DNA of 64,000 nt from Apis mellifera (taxonomy: Eukaryota > Arthropoda > Insecta > Hymenoptera > Apidae), in the NCBI RefSeq assembly GCF_003254395.2, contig NC_037648.1, positions 7,250,135-7,314,134 on the forward strand, in the 5' to 3' direction. Below the pieces are notes generated by a model that was not told where the DNA came from, searched no databases, and worked only from the letters and a program-made list of their open reading frames with translations. Below, piece after piece: positions 1 through 12,268 of this stretch; position 1 is the stretch's first letter; each line of letters begins with the position of its first letter. The translations under genes and the position numbers were made by a program.

Positions 1-1000
1 ACCACTCTCTGTGCTCGAGCGTAGCCGGTGCCATCAATTAACGAGCACCTCCTGGCTTCTATTGAATAATAAATAAAAATAAAAAAAGAGGATGAAGTAG
101 GAGAAGGAGGAAGAGAAGAAGATGCAGGGGGACAAAAAGAATTACAGAAGAAGAGAATAAAGGAATGGATGAAAAAAAGATATGGAGACTCGATCACTGC
201 ATTTTTCGTAGCATCTTTCTGTTTTTTTACTTTATTCTTTATTCCTTCCACGGATTCATTTACGATTCTTTCTTTTTTTCTATATTTTCTTATTCATCTC
301 TTTTCATTATTATCTTTTGTTTCCTCATTTTTTTATCTCTCTTGCTGATCCGTTTAGTTTGTTATACTTTAGGCTTGTTTCTATTGTCAGTCTTAACCAC
401 CGTGATCGTGCATAACCTGTACACAGATCTCCTTGTTGCACACCGGAGACGATCAACCAGTGAAGAATGAAAAAAATGGAAAGGGAAGAACGCGCACGAA
501 AGAGAAAACGAAAGAAAGAAGGAAAGAAATAGGGGAAAGGGAGGAAAAGGAACGGGTAGATACACATACGATATACACGCGTGCAGCTCACAAATCAGGC
601 TTGCGGATCGTAGCGGCTTCGTCGGCGGCGCGAGCGACAATTAATTCACCGCTTTTGCTCTCAGCTCCTCTTCTTGGACCCCATTGTGTGTACGTAGTCT
701 CCTCCCTTCTCCTTGCATCACGATGTTTCTCCCAATGGAGAATCGTTTGGGACCTATCGATGCTTCCAACATCGTCCTGTTTTATCGAGCGATCCCGATC
801 CCTCTCTCTTCGCCCTTTTTGTTTTTCATGACTTCGTCGTCGGAGGGCCCCTACCTTCGAAAGCTACGTCTTTAATTTCGATCTTGGCGTCACGCGGTCT
901 AGAGAAGTCCAATGCGTATTACAGTGTTGCCAAGTTTAAAACGCTGATCTATCGAAGATCTTTTTACTTATTATGCCGATTTTAAATCGAATCGTTATTT
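1..1000. other. GC-mixed block, no supported exon
   Basis: The first 60 bases are CpG-containing. Two purine-rich tracts follow (about 85-165 and 470-560), then a pyrimidine-rich stretch to about 850. Short overlapping open frames occur on both strands, but none has a good splice frame or a recognisable peptide. It could be 5'-UTR or regulatory DNA. Confidence 0.4.
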
Positions 1001-1560
1001 ATTTTGATTATATAATTTTTATCATTTAATTATATTGTAGACAATATATTTTATTATTTTTAAATAATTAAAGAAAAAATAATTAAGATTAAGATTTGTG
1101 TTAACTTCTTGAATATTAAAATCAATAAGAAATATTTATCTGTATTATGTGGATGTGTAGATGTGTATTATGTGGATAATATAAATATTATTTTTTAATA
1201 TTATATACAGATAAAATTCAAATTTTTCTTAATGAAATATACAATTCTTTTTTATCAAATTTTAAAATTTGTATATTACTTTATAACACAATATAATCTG
1301 TATTGTGAATATGATTTTTACATTACAATTTTTGTATAATTTAATATTAGTTTAATTGTTTGTATTTACAATGCAAATAATTTAAATTTCAATCAATTTA
1401 ATTGATAAATATCAATTATGCATAATATTATATATAAGAAATTCCAGTAATACAATACTAAAGTTAACATTGTATCTATATTAATAATTACATATCAATT
1501 TTAAAATCTCATCAACATTAAAATAGTTGTAATAAATTTTTAAATATTAACAGTTAGTCT
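1001..1560. other. AT-rich spacer
   Basis: A/T-dominated sequence with short ATTA and TAAT runs. I see no gene, RNA or repeat array in it. Confidence 0.6.
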
Positions 1561-2100
1561 ATGACTGATGTCTACATGGAAAGGGACAGTAGCGCATATA
1601 AAGATGATAAGGATCTTTTTCCAGTGGTTCTGGACAATTATTTACAATTCTAGCCACCCACTCGGTCCAGTGGTGGTTCAATTTTTTTGGCCGACAGACG
1701 GCGCTGGTTCAGTTCACTATGGCCTCGGCTTTTATCGGTGGGGACCTCTCGCGGTTGCTCGTAAAATACCTCGAAGGGCGAGCGCGTAGTGTTAAAGAGG
1801 CGCTCGAAGGACCGTTTACCTAATAATAGCAATAATATGTAAATGCGATGCGTATCAAGCCGCCATCTAAAGAATCCACTCCGCTACGGGCCTATTGTTT
1901 GCAAATCCCTCGCTTCAGCCGTGCTGCTCTCTGCTGGATTGCCATGGAGCTCTCGATACACCTATTTCCTTCTCTTTTACCACAATCGTTTTACTCATGA
2001 TCTATCTTCCTTCGTCTTTTCAATACCGGACGCGCAAATAATCGAAGCTAACATTACGAAGAAACACACCTAACGACAATCGATGAGAGATGCATCTGGC
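1561..2100. other. GC-richer island, likely regulatory
   Basis: Balanced base composition and several CpGs between AT-rich flanks. It contains AGACGGCGCT at 1,696-1,705, close to the insect CTCF core AGATGGCGC. Open frames are short and overlap on both strands, with no splice-bounded exon visible. Confidence 0.35.
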
Positions 2101-2745
2101 CGTTTTCATGTACGATTTTAGTGTTTGCATTTGTGTTAAGAAACCAATGGAACATATATCTAAGTTAAAATATTATATATTTAAAGAAAATCAAACTTTA
2201 AGAGAAAAATGAGAATATTTGTATATATAATAAATTATAATTAATATATATTAATATGTATATTTAATAAATTGTAATTGAAGTAGAAATTGGAAATGAT
2301 AATTACAAAATTTTAAATCCAAATTGATGATTATTAATTTGAAATTTAAAACGATTTCAATAGCTTAAAATATTAAACATATATTTAAAATCTCTATAAC
2401 GTATATGTATATTCAAATTTTTAAAGAAAAATTATACTTTTAAATCTATAAAAAAATTAAAAGATAAGAAAATTAAAATAAACTATTTATTGAAATATTT
2501 ATTTTCAATAAATAATAATGTATAATATAATAAGTAACAATAACAATAGAAATTTCATAGAATGTATACAAAGATTTTTATGATTGATTGTATATGTATT
2601 CAATTTTCAAGACGTTAATACAAGTCCATGAGGACATAACAGAAATATATTTATGGTTACAAAGTTCGAATCAACGTAAACTACTTTAAAAGGTACATCA
2701 TCGTACAATTATAATTTGATTGAATCTTGTCACGCTTAAGATTCC
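2101..2745. other. AT-rich spacer
   Basis: A/T-rich sequence, with nothing recognised. Confidence 0.6.
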
Positions 2746-3063
2746 TCAAGTTCTGAACATTATTATATTCACATCGTTATATTCGAAATCGGTGTAACAT
2801 TGTAATATAACGTGAAACTTTTCGAAGTACACTTTGAATGGATTAATGAACCGAGTGACATGGGATCTCATTGGGGCAACATTCAAATCTGTCCAGTCAT
2901 TCTTATCTTCGTTTGTCGTTTTGAACAAGCATAACGCGTTATCCTGACCTTTCTTCTTTTTCTTTTCATTCTTCCTCCTTGTGTCATCTTTCTTTCCCCT
3001 TTCTTGCTCATTTTTCTTACATTGTTGCTCTAGATTACCTTTCAACCACATCGTAAAAATCAT
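2746..3063 (-). CDS. Candidate ORF, lysine-rich orphan protein, 105 aa
   Basis: An ATG-started frame of 105 codons ends in TGA. The N-terminal half is highly charged, with a run of Lys/Glu/Asp/Arg at about residues 15-40. The C-terminal half is mixed and aromatic (FINPFKVYFEKFHVILQ). It sits in a small patch of higher GC inside AT-rich DNA, which fits an exon. I do not recognise a family. No AATAAA lies close downstream and no clear splice pair brackets it. In DNA this AT-rich an open frame of this size can arise by chance a time or two per window, so this is a candidate only. Confidence 0.25.
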   Translation of the reverse strand: MIFTMWLKGNLEQQCKKNEQERGKKDDTRRKNEKKKKKGQDNALCLFKTTNEDKNDWTDLNVAPMRSHVTRFINPFKVYFEKFHVILQCYTDFEYNDVNIIMFRT

Positions 3064-4790
3064 TTCTCATTGTGCAACTTAATTAGTTGTATATCTATAT
3101 GTAAGTCTATAAGTTGTGATCTTTTTTTACTTTTCTTTTTTAATTTTCTAAATTTTGTTTTATGAATAATTTTATTGATTGAACGGTTCTTGTTTATAAA
3201 AAATATTATATATAAGAAATTTATATTGTTGTTCAAAATTTAGGATTTTAATATTCACAATTAAATATGAAACAAAAGATAAAATAAAATGTATAATGAT
3301 GAAAATAAAAAAAATGATATCAAATAAAAATGAATTTAAATTATCAGTAGATATAGTTCATTATTTTTTTTATCTTCAATTAGTTTTTTAAAAATTTCTT
3401 TTATTATGTAGGCATAATATATATATGTGCTTATTTATATAAATACATATGTTTAATTTTATGATAGATTAATTGTACATTTGAAAATAGATATTTAAAT
3501 AAATAAGTATCTAATATTAATTATTTTTAAGAAATTATTTTAAAAAAAGAATTTTATTCTACTGAAAAAGAATTTTCATTAAAAAGCAAATTAATGTCAT
3601 TCTTAAAATATGTATTCGCGTAGTTTTATTAATTATAACTAATTAATAAAACGAAAGATCATTCAAAGTTATATTTAAAATTTTATTTAATTCAATAATC
3701 AATTCTAATATTATTTTTTATTATCAATCAATCTCTGCAAAATATATGTAAAAAATATATTTTGAATTGCTGAGAAGCAAAAAAATCACGGTGATCTGGT
3801 AAATCTATTGTATATAAAACTATTCATCTTTTGCCAATTTTCCTTTAAAAAAGTTCTTCGAATGTTTACAAATTCAAATCACCTATGAAACTTTTAATTT
3901 CGAGTTCTCGAGTATGTATTTATTGATATTATACTATAAACGTTAATAATGGAACGATTGTTATTTTCTGTTATGAAGCATTATTAATATCGTCGATATA
4001 TGTATATAATATGGTTTTGGAAATATCAAAAATATTATCGATATTTTAAGATATAAATATCTCTTCGTGAATTGTTCGATTATAAACTATCTTTTGTCAA
4101 ACTATTTTATCCGCTCTTTAAATTATAAAAGACAAAAATTAAGTTTGTTATAGAAATAAATATTTTTGTTATTTAGTTTATAACAATTTTTTGCTATTAT
4201 AAAAAAATTGAAATTTAATACATTAATTATGTTTGTTATTATTATTATTTAATATAAATATTAAAAGTCAAATATTTAAAACCTGATATTAAATAAATAT
4301 AAATTAGAATTTATTTAAATAAGAATTTAAAATTCTAAATTATTTACTTATAAATATATTAATACATATTTATTAAAAGAATTAAGTTCAAAAAAGTTAA
4401 AAATTCGAATAGATAATTATATATTAATATAATTAAATCGCTAATAATTGAATATTATCTTATATATTATTACTATTTATATGTTTTTTATTCAAATCAA
4501 CATTTAATCTTTATATTATTCCAAATTATAAATCGCATTATATTTTTATTAAGTTGTTTTTGTTTTGAATTTCAGACGTATTAAATTTCCATTTATGTAA
4601 ATAGATAACGCAAAAATATACGTGATATAATTTTCAATCTTATCAGATGAAAAAGAATTATAATTTAAAAATTCTTGAGATTATGTGAAAAAAATGGACG
4701 AAGATGAGTCAAAGGTTCTTCATTTCGATATTGTTGCTCCTCATATTTTCTCTAATTTCCATTTTTTTTTTTTTTTTTTTTTTCTACTAT
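3064..4790. other. AT-rich spacer with a poly-T tract
   Basis: Long A/T-rich interval with no gene seen. It ends in a 22-base T run at about 4,762-4,783. Confidence 0.6.
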
Positions 4791-4799
4791 GATTGTAAA

Positions 4800-5660
4800 A
4801 TCGACGCTCCAAGTTCACGTACAAGTGCGACGAAGAAGACGACACACGAAATAGACGATATAACCAAGAAATGATACGCTCGACACAGCGTGTGCGCAGC
4901 TAGTGTACGTCCGCGACGATAATGTAGACAACTCTCGGATTCGTTCGGTCGTTCCCGTCAACGCTCGTTTGTCACGGTGGGGGCTAGCTTATATCACCGG
5001 TTTACGAGAAGCCACCGCGCAGAGGGGGCATTGCAATAGTGGGGAGAACACGGAGAAGAGAAAGATATATAGTGATAAAAAGAGACGAAAAGATTTTCCT
5101 ACGAAGGAAAACGAGGAAAGCAAAGAAGACGGAGAGAAACATAGCGTCTATTTAGCATTCTTCCTACCGTGGCGGTGTAGTCTCGTTAGCTGGCTTTTCG
5201 CTTTCCTTCTCTTTCTGCTCATTCTCTCGACTTGCAGCGCGGATGTGAGAAACGAGAAATCCCGAAGAGGATGCGAGACGAACCGAAGAGCACAAGAAAG
5301 AAGCGGGAAGAAGAAAAGAGGGGAAGGCGGACGTAGCTCCGAGCTAGGGATGTTGGGTAGGCGTGGACCATGGACCACCCTGTCCATGAGCGATGGAGGG
5401 GAGGCCACGCCAGTCTTGGTAGTGGTGACAGTGGTGGTGGCAGTGGAGGTCGGAGAACGCCAAGGGAGGTTGGATAGGAGTATCCAGCGGACAATAATTA
5501 CTATTATACACGTTGAAGTTTTGCAAGTTATCCTCTGTCAGAAAAGAACGCGGAAACGGGGAAAAGGATTAGATATTGACTAACGAGTATAGTTGTCTGT
5601 TATTTTGTCTAATTTCGCCTAGGAGTTAAACAAGATAGGAATTTGTCTCGTGGTAAGATA
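4800..5660 (+). promoter_or_regulatory. CpG-rich island, possible promoter and first exon
   Basis: Abrupt rise in GC and CpG after AT-rich DNA, then a purine-rich leader (about 5,040-5,330) typical of insect 5' UTRs. A plausible 5' splice site follows at 5,652 (CTCGTG|GTAAGA). One frame is open for 226 codons (4,903-5,583), but it begins with GTG right after a TAG and has no early ATG. I therefore read the block as a transcribed leader or promoter rather than that protein. The direction is inferred from the donor and the position of the candidate ATG at 5,370. Confidence 0.3.
5370..5477 (+). CDS. Candidate short Gly/Ser-rich N-terminal ORF, 35 aa
   Basis: The ATG at 5,370 lies in a good start context (ACCATGG). 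It opens a 35-residue frame beginning MDHPVHERWRGG and becoming Gly/Ser-rich (SGDSGGGSGG). It sits in the CpG island upstream of the candidate donor at 5,652, but its TAG at 5,475 comes before that donor. It would have to be a complete small ORF or use a weak earlier donor. Function unknown. A second, overlapping frame starts at the ATG at 5,350. Confidence 0.15.
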   Translation: MDHPVHERWRGGHASLGSGDSGGGSGGRRTPREVG

Positions 5661-6760
5661 GAATATATGTAGGAATTCTTAAATGGAATTGTATACGAGA
5701 CTTTTTCTTTTTTCTCTCCTCTTTTTTTTTTTTTCTTGATTTTCTCATTTTCTACTCATCTTATTTTTTTCCTTCTTTCGTTAATTTCAAAATGTTTCAT
5801 CCTTGGAAATTATTCATCGTTTTTTTTTTCGAGCAATCTTGAAACGTTTGTGTTGCATTTGTCGTGATTCAACTCGATGAAGCAGCCGTGTGCGCAGCAC
5901 GGAGACGTGGAGATATTAGATACGTCGTATATTCGAACCAATTTCTTCGGTTTCTTCTTCATGCAATGTTTTCTGTGTATGCTGCGATGAAAGAAAGAGG
6001 GCGCTGGTGAAGAAATTGTAATATTCTATGTTTCTTTATCTCTTGTTTTCTCGCGTCAATTTTTGAAGAATTCAATGTTCCGTTGTGATAAGTCGCGACC
6101 GTAAAGAAATTATTCGATGAAGAAAGAAATTCTTATTATTGATTGTGTCGAAGAATAATATTCTTTGTGAATGCAAGAAAATATTCTGAATTTGAATATT
6201 TCAATATATAATATAGTATAATAGAATAGTATAATAATATACTAGAATAATAATTTTATTATTTAATTCACGTCACATTATGGATTCGCATTAAATATTA
6301 TATAGGATTGATAGCATTTGCAAATAGTTGTTTGCAATAATTGTAATAATTGTTTTTTTTGAAGCAAAAAAAAAAAAAAAAATTAAAAAAATTATTATTA
6401 TAACATTAATTATGCCCATATTTACATTACAAAACTTCGTGAATTTATAACTTAGTTTTTAATAAGTTTATTTCGTTCTTAACAAGGTATTTTCTTCTTT
6501 AATCATATTAATTCTTTTTTATATCATATATATTAAAATATTTCTTTTTCAAAAGTTTTAAATAACTTTAAAATAAAAAAATTAATAAAAATTAAAATGA
6601 ATCATTGGAAATGTCGAAATTTCGAAATTTATTAAAGTCAAGAAATCAAAGTTTTAAATTCTTCAAAATTTTTGTTATAAAGTTTTTTAAAGATTTAATT
6701 TAATAAAATAAAATAAAATTGTAATATTTAAAGTTTTTATGTGAAGATATATTATATCGG
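5661..6760. other. Mixed to AT-rich spacer
   Basis: Pyrimidine-rich DNA (5,700-5,780), then a short GC-intermediate patch (5,870-6,140), then AT-rich DNA with an A run near 6,367. No exon or RNA gene recognised. Confidence 0.5.
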
Positions 6761-7043
6761 TTTGTAATTTTGCAAAGAGTTCGAGAACATTGTCTGATTT
6801 TCAGCAAGATTGTCGCGGAAGAATATAGCACGAAGTGGACTATTCGCGAGGGAAATACACGCTTTTATAACTCGTTTCTTCTCGGCGCCAGCTACAGAAA
6901 ATCCCCCTCTTCCTTGGAGACATTTCTGAATTTTAGACGCCTTAAACACTGTGATTCGAATACGATCCCCAAGAGTTGTTGCGTCATAAAAGATAGAAAA
7001 GATAGAAAAGGACAGACATACGCTCCACCAAGCAGCTTACATG

Positions 7044-7077
<34 letters not shown>

Positions 7078-7120
7078 CGCCGAAAGGATAAGAGCGTTTA
7101 GAGAATTATCCATTAGTAGA
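6761..7120. other. GC-intermediate block
   Basis: A block of balanced composition ending in a TA microsatellite. The plus-strand frame through it starts at TTG, not ATG, and runs through the microsatellite (an Ile-Tyr repeat), so I do not call it a gene. Possibly regulatory. Confidence 0.3.
7053..7077. repeat. (AT)12 microsatellite
   Basis: Perfect AT dinucleotide run of about 25 bases. Confidence 0.9.
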
Positions 7121-8330
7121 TATGTAAAAAACTTCTTATTGATTTTGATGATGTTGAAATATATTGCAAAGAATATTGTTTTGAATAATTTTTTCCTTTA
7201 TACATAATCAGCAATCGATTTTACTTTTATTCGCAAAAAAATTTTGGTATATAAAATCATTGAATATATCATATCGTTGAATTCTTTTTATACGTATATA
7301 AAACAGATAAATAAATATATCAAATTCCAAAAAAATTTCATATGCCATCTCTTCTCGAACTATGTTTTCCGAATACAAAATCATAAATTTAAACAAATAT
7401 TTCTGCCGTCAAAAATATCTATTTTTTTTTTATCAGAAAAATATAATCCGAATTGTATCCGAATTAATCAAAGAAATATATTTATATATATAAAATTCAT
7501 GTATATATGTATATAAATAGAATTGAATTATATAATATTAAAAATTTGTTGATAATTCGAAAATCGATTATAACTAATCGATTATGTAATAGAAAAAGTT
7601 GTTTATAATGATGCTTTTGACAACATATATTTCAAAATTGAGGAAAGAGTTGGATAAATTGATCAATAAAAAGAAGAAAGATATTAATCCAAAGAGTTGA
7701 GGATGCGAAAAAATTAAAGGGTTAAAGGATTTATAGATTCATCTACAATTTTCTCGATTCAATTACAATAGATAGATATACGCTGGTGGCATTGTCATGC
7801 AGTATATTACTTTATAGTACTTAGTAAATATTTTATTTATCTATACATATCAAGAGATTCAATCAAGAGGCTAATTTGAAAAGTACGTGGCTTCACTATA
7901 TATACGCATAATCCACTTTCTGCTCACTAGCTGTTTTACGCAAATTGAGCAAAGTTTTATATATTTTTAATTTTTTACGATTCAAATATATTAGTTATCT
8001 AATTAATCGGATATTTTTAAAAACTATTTTTGATTTATATATATATTTATTTTTTTATATATAATTCAAATACTAGCGGGATATTTCAAATTAACGAGGA
8101 AATTTATACATTTTATTGATTGCCTATTGTTATTACGTTTATATTAATAAAAGATAAATACTGATATATTACTCTTATGATCGTATACATATAAGAAAAA
8201 TTCTATGTAATACTAATATATCATAATTTAATGAAAATTAAAAGTTAATAATATCGCTGTTATATGATTAAGAAAAATTCGTTTAGAATCTAAATATTAA
8301 CAAAATTAAGCAAGATCTTGAAAATATAAT
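7121..8330. other. AT-rich spacer
   Basis: A/T-rich throughout, with no supportable feature. Confidence 0.6.
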
Positions 8331-8830
8331 CTTTCGCTCAGTTGCGTGAAATGTCTCGTAAATACAATGCGTGAGTTTGTAGGAACACACGTTCGTCACG
8401 ATTGTTAGGTTAAATAATACCGACGGAGTGCGACAAGTTTTTATCTGGTGTTGAAACAACCATTCTGATTGGTCGGTCCGTCCGGCTCATATCATTCGAT
8501 TTATGCAAGCGCGCGACTTTACAAACGACACTTGTGCATACGTAATTCGTAGGATTGCAATTGGACCATTCCTACGCAATTCTGTTCTCTCTGTCCCATG
8601 GAAATACCGGTTTATACTGATATATACGGGAAAGATGTGTTCGTCATGCCTGTATCGCCGACACGTTGTTACGGAGGGATGCTTTTTGCTATCCTCTTTA
8701 ACTCTCATCGTGGTGAGCTGTTTATTTTTGTATCGGATAGATCATTCGAGCGAGATTCGATGCGTTCGACGAGTGTACCAGCCATGTTTGGAAAAGGATG
8801 ATTGGGAAGTAAATCGAAAATGGGAAATAA
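8331..8830. promoter_or_regulatory. GC-balanced island with an inverted CCAAT box
   Basis: Composition rises sharply. GATTGGTC at 8,467-8,474 is an inverted CCAAT box, followed by a GC-rich CGGTCCGTCCGG motif. Two ATG-started frames overlap downstream. The layout resembles a small promoter plus leader, but no TATA box or initiator is clear. Confidence 0.3.
8598..8801 (+). CDS. Candidate small ORF, 67 aa
   Basis: The ATG lies in a strong context (CCCATGG), about 125 bases downstream of the inverted CCAAT box. The frame gives a mixed-composition 67-residue peptide (starts MEIPVYTDIYGKDVF, ends MFGKG). No domain recognised. A second frame in the same block, starting at the ATG at 8,503, is open for 121 codons, so at least one of the two is fortuitous. 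No splice sites were needed. No poly(A) signal is seen right after the stop. Confidence 0.2.
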   Translation: MEIPVYTDIYGKDVFVMPVSPTRCYGGMLFAILFNSHRGELFIFVSDRSFERDSMRSTSVPAMFGKG

Positions 8831-10270
8831 TTTTCCGTTCCAATCTTCTTTTGATATATCGATTTTGACAATTTTACGACTATTGTTTAATTTCATTAAA
8901 AAATCTCAAAATTGTTTAGGTTGTTTTTTTCATAATCTATTTGATAAGATAGAATGTCGATATTTTGAAAATAAAACGAAAAAATGTGAATTATATTAAA
9001 TTTTATACATTTTCATTTCCTTTTTATATTAATATTATTTTATATAGATATGTAAATATTACAATATGATATAAATATATTGTTTTATGTGTGTCGTGTT
9101 TATTTAATATTATTATTATTTTCTTTATAAATTCTTTAGAGTAATATTTCGCTTTATTATTAAAAAAAAGTATTTCAAACTCTTATTTAAAAGAAAAAAT
9201 TTATTTTTTAAATTAAACATTATTCAATAATATAACAAATTAGGTATAATTATAATATAATAAATTAATCAAAATTGAAAATAAAAAGATTATTTTATAC
9301 AATGTTGCGAAACGGTTTGGTATTATCTATTATTAAATTTATGTATCGCGTGCGTGGTAAGGGTGAATTTTAAAAATCCTTATTCCAATCATAATTCGAT
9401 CGGTTCTTTTCTTTTCTTTACTCTGATATTTTCTGAGAGACATAGTTAATGTAAAAATAATAAAGCTAGTTACTAAGAATAGGGTGCCATTAACCACTAT
9501 TATTTTCTTTCTTTGTAAATACTGAAGTATAATTCTGTAAATGACAGCATGTTTCAAACCCTCATTATATATGAACTTTCTTCTTTATATTTTTTTACAC
9601 GAATTCGTTAAAAGAAATATACTATTCAAAGATTATTCATTTTTATGATTTTTAAGATGCTCGTTAATTTATTTGTTACTTTTTTTATATTTTATTCGTT
9701 ATAAATGGATAGTTTATTATACATATCGTTAAGTTATATCTTTAATTAGTAAATAAGTAATTGCTTTTATAAAATTATTATTTTTAAGAAATATTTCTTT
9801 ATTTTAGAAGATATTTCAATAGATTTTGTAGATTTTCTATATATTGTTCATACATTTCTATTGAATTTTTCTAATTATAAGAATAAAAAGTTTCTGGATT
9901 GTAGTAATGATACAATATTGTAGTATGGTATTAATTGTAATACTAAAAATAAGGAAGAAAGAATTATTTATGACAAATTTTGAAATATTTATAAGATGCT
10001 ATCGATATAATAAATATTATTTCTTTTTATCTTATTTTGCAAATTTGCATTATGCGTCTACTAGAGCAATTTAAAAATATTTTATTATTTTTTATCCTTA
10101 TATTAAATAAAATATATCCATATTTAATTTAATCATATTTTATAAAAACACCATTATTATCGTTTCATAATTTTTTAAAAATTCTTCTTTTATTTATTTA
10201 TTATTTCTATATGGATTAAAAATCAAATCTGTAAAAATAATATATCCAAAACAAGTTTTTCCAAGTACAC
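8831..10270. other. AT-rich spacer
   Basis: A/T-rich, with no gene or array recognised. Confidence 0.6.
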
Positions 10271-10670
10271 AAGTTTCTGCTTATTCTCGTTCTATCTTTA
10301 TCTTGTAACAAACTCTTTCTCTCCCTTTAATCTTTCTTTCCCTGACCAGCATTCTACGATTGGTCCAGAGTAGGCGCTGTCTCGTTGGTCAGTAATTATC
10401 ATTAGCGCGTTTGCGCGGCGCTTCCCGGCTCTCTTTCCGATTGGCAACCCTGTCCGTAATTAATCGAAGGGCGCAGGCGCGAATTCTCGCGTCTAATGGA
10501 AAAGCATCGTGGGCGTCGACCCCTTCGAAAACTGGCGGATTTCTGGCTTTCTCTTCTGTTCCCAATACTGTGACCACTAATTATAACCGAGGGGCGGTTC
10601 TTGTTTCACGCGTACTATCCTTTCGTGGCCCTCGACAGCGAGTTTGCGCGGTACTAATTGTTCATTAACC
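10271..10670. promoter_or_regulatory. Promoter-like block with clustered inverted CCAAT boxes
   Basis: Within about 90 bases are GATTGGTC (10,358-10,365), GTTGGTC (10,384-10,390) and GATTGG (10,439-10,444), inside a CpG-rich block with GCGCGTTTGCGCGGCGC. Clustered inverted CCAAT boxes are typical of NF-Y-dependent promoters. The direction of transcription cannot be told from this. Confidence 0.3.
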
Positions 10671-11940
10671 CTTTATTTTCGGGAATTTTATTATTAATTA
10701 GAAATCAGAAAATGGGTCTGCTTTCGATTAAAACAATTTGTGAGCATGAAATATAATGTTTATTGATTGTGTATTGTGGATGTAAGAAATTTTATTTATA
10801 ATTGAAGTAATTTGAATCCGTTATTTCATCAATATTGTGATGAAATTTTGTGAAAATGTAAATAATATCGATCGATTCGTTTAAAGCAATAATAATATCA
10901 AATAATGAATTGTTTTCTTGAATTACTTGAAATTTGACGAAAGAAATAATTATTAAAATAATCCTAAATAAGAAATTTAAGTATAATATTATAAAATAGA
11001 AAATTAGTTTTTTTTTTTTCCAAATTATCATATTTTATGTAGGCAAATGGGACAATTCATTTCAAAATGAAATAAAATGGGACATTAATATTTTTCTTAA
11101 ATAAAAATTACAAGTTTTACATCGTATGATATGAAATTTTCACAATAATTCATAATTCTTTATTAATACATGTTTTTTATTTGGAATAGTGATACCAACT
11201 TATAATAATTCCCTATTTCTCTAATATAAGATCATTAAGATATGGTAGAAATAGAGATTCTCATTACTAATATTATTGAAATATCATTATTTCTATTTAT
11301 TTTAATGATATTTTAATAATCAAAATAATATTGAATAAAAAGAATTTAATCAATAATAACGAATTAAAAAATTTTAAATCAATTAATTTATTGTATTTGA
11401 AAAAATTATTAAAATGAAAGATATTTAAAATATTTACATTATTTTTATTTTTTATTAATTCCATAATGCAATTTAAAATTTAAAACTTTTATTATTTTGC
11501 AATTTTTTTTATTAAATAACTAAAGGATTATTTATAACATGAAGTAAAAAAAAAAACTTCTACGTGAATTTCAGCTCAAGATATAGCGATCAAGATCTCT
11601 TTGTTTTCTAATTTTTTATTATTAAAATATAAATTAAACTTTCAATTATATTTTTCTTATATAATTTTTGTTTTAATTTTAAATTTCATCAATAAAATGC
11701 AACACTTTTAATTAATTAAAAATTAGATTAGATTATTAATTATCTAAATATTCGTTAATTTTTTAATTTCAATTCTATTTTCTTAATGTTAAATTTCTCT
11801 AAAAATTTCTAAAAACGAATAAACGAAATAGCGTTGTGTAATGCAATCAATAAAAATATTCAAGTATATAAAATATGAATGATGAATAACATTGTTATCT
11901 TATTAACTTTCCATGTTCCATAAAATTGTTGGGATGCTCA
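10671..11940. other. AT-rich spacer
   Basis: A/T-rich, with no gene recognised. Confidence 0.6.
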
Positions 11941-11956
11941 ATTTGAGCTTATAATC

Positions 11957-12268
11957 ATGAATCGACAAAGCACTTACAAAATTATCGATATTTGGACGAC
12001 GACGGACGAAAATGAGGTGGAACATAATGACGTGTTTCCACGTGATAAACATCACAGGCACGTAATTCCTTCTCGACAACATGTGTTTCCCAATCGTTTC
12101 CGGAAAATTACCGATTCGATCGGCGCGGCGGTAATTATGAAAATGCTCGGTCTGGTTTCTCGCGAATTATTAGCTCACGTAATTTCTATTTTCTCGTTAA
12201 AATCGTATTTATCTTGTATAACTATAACTTTACATAATTTGCATCGAATGAACGATCCATCGAAATAG
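11957..12268 (+). CDS. Candidate ORF, 103 aa, unknown
   Basis: ATG-started 103-codon frame over a local GC-richer patch. The middle is acidic then His-rich (DENEVEHNDVFPRDKHHRH), and the later part is hydrophobic (AAVIMKMLGLVSRELLAHVI). No family is recognised. No splice sites or poly(A) signal are tied to it, and ORFs of this length can arise by chance here. Confidence 0.2.
   Translation: MNRQSTYKIIDIWTTTDENEVEHNDVFPRDKHHRHVIPSRQHVFPNRFRKITDSIGAAVIMKMLGLVSRELLAHVISIFSLKSYLSCITITLHNLHRMNDPSK

Noticed and set aside
4903..5583. 226-codon open frame, the longest in the window
   Set aside because: It begins at GTG directly after a TAG, has no ATG until codon 150, and no recognisable domain; the block looks like a promoter and leader.
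6770..7207. 145-codon frame
   Set aside because: It starts at TTG and passes through an AT microsatellite, giving Ile-Tyr repeats.
8405..8420. TTAGGTTAAATAA resembling a mariner end
   Set aside because: Too short, and no partner repeat found.
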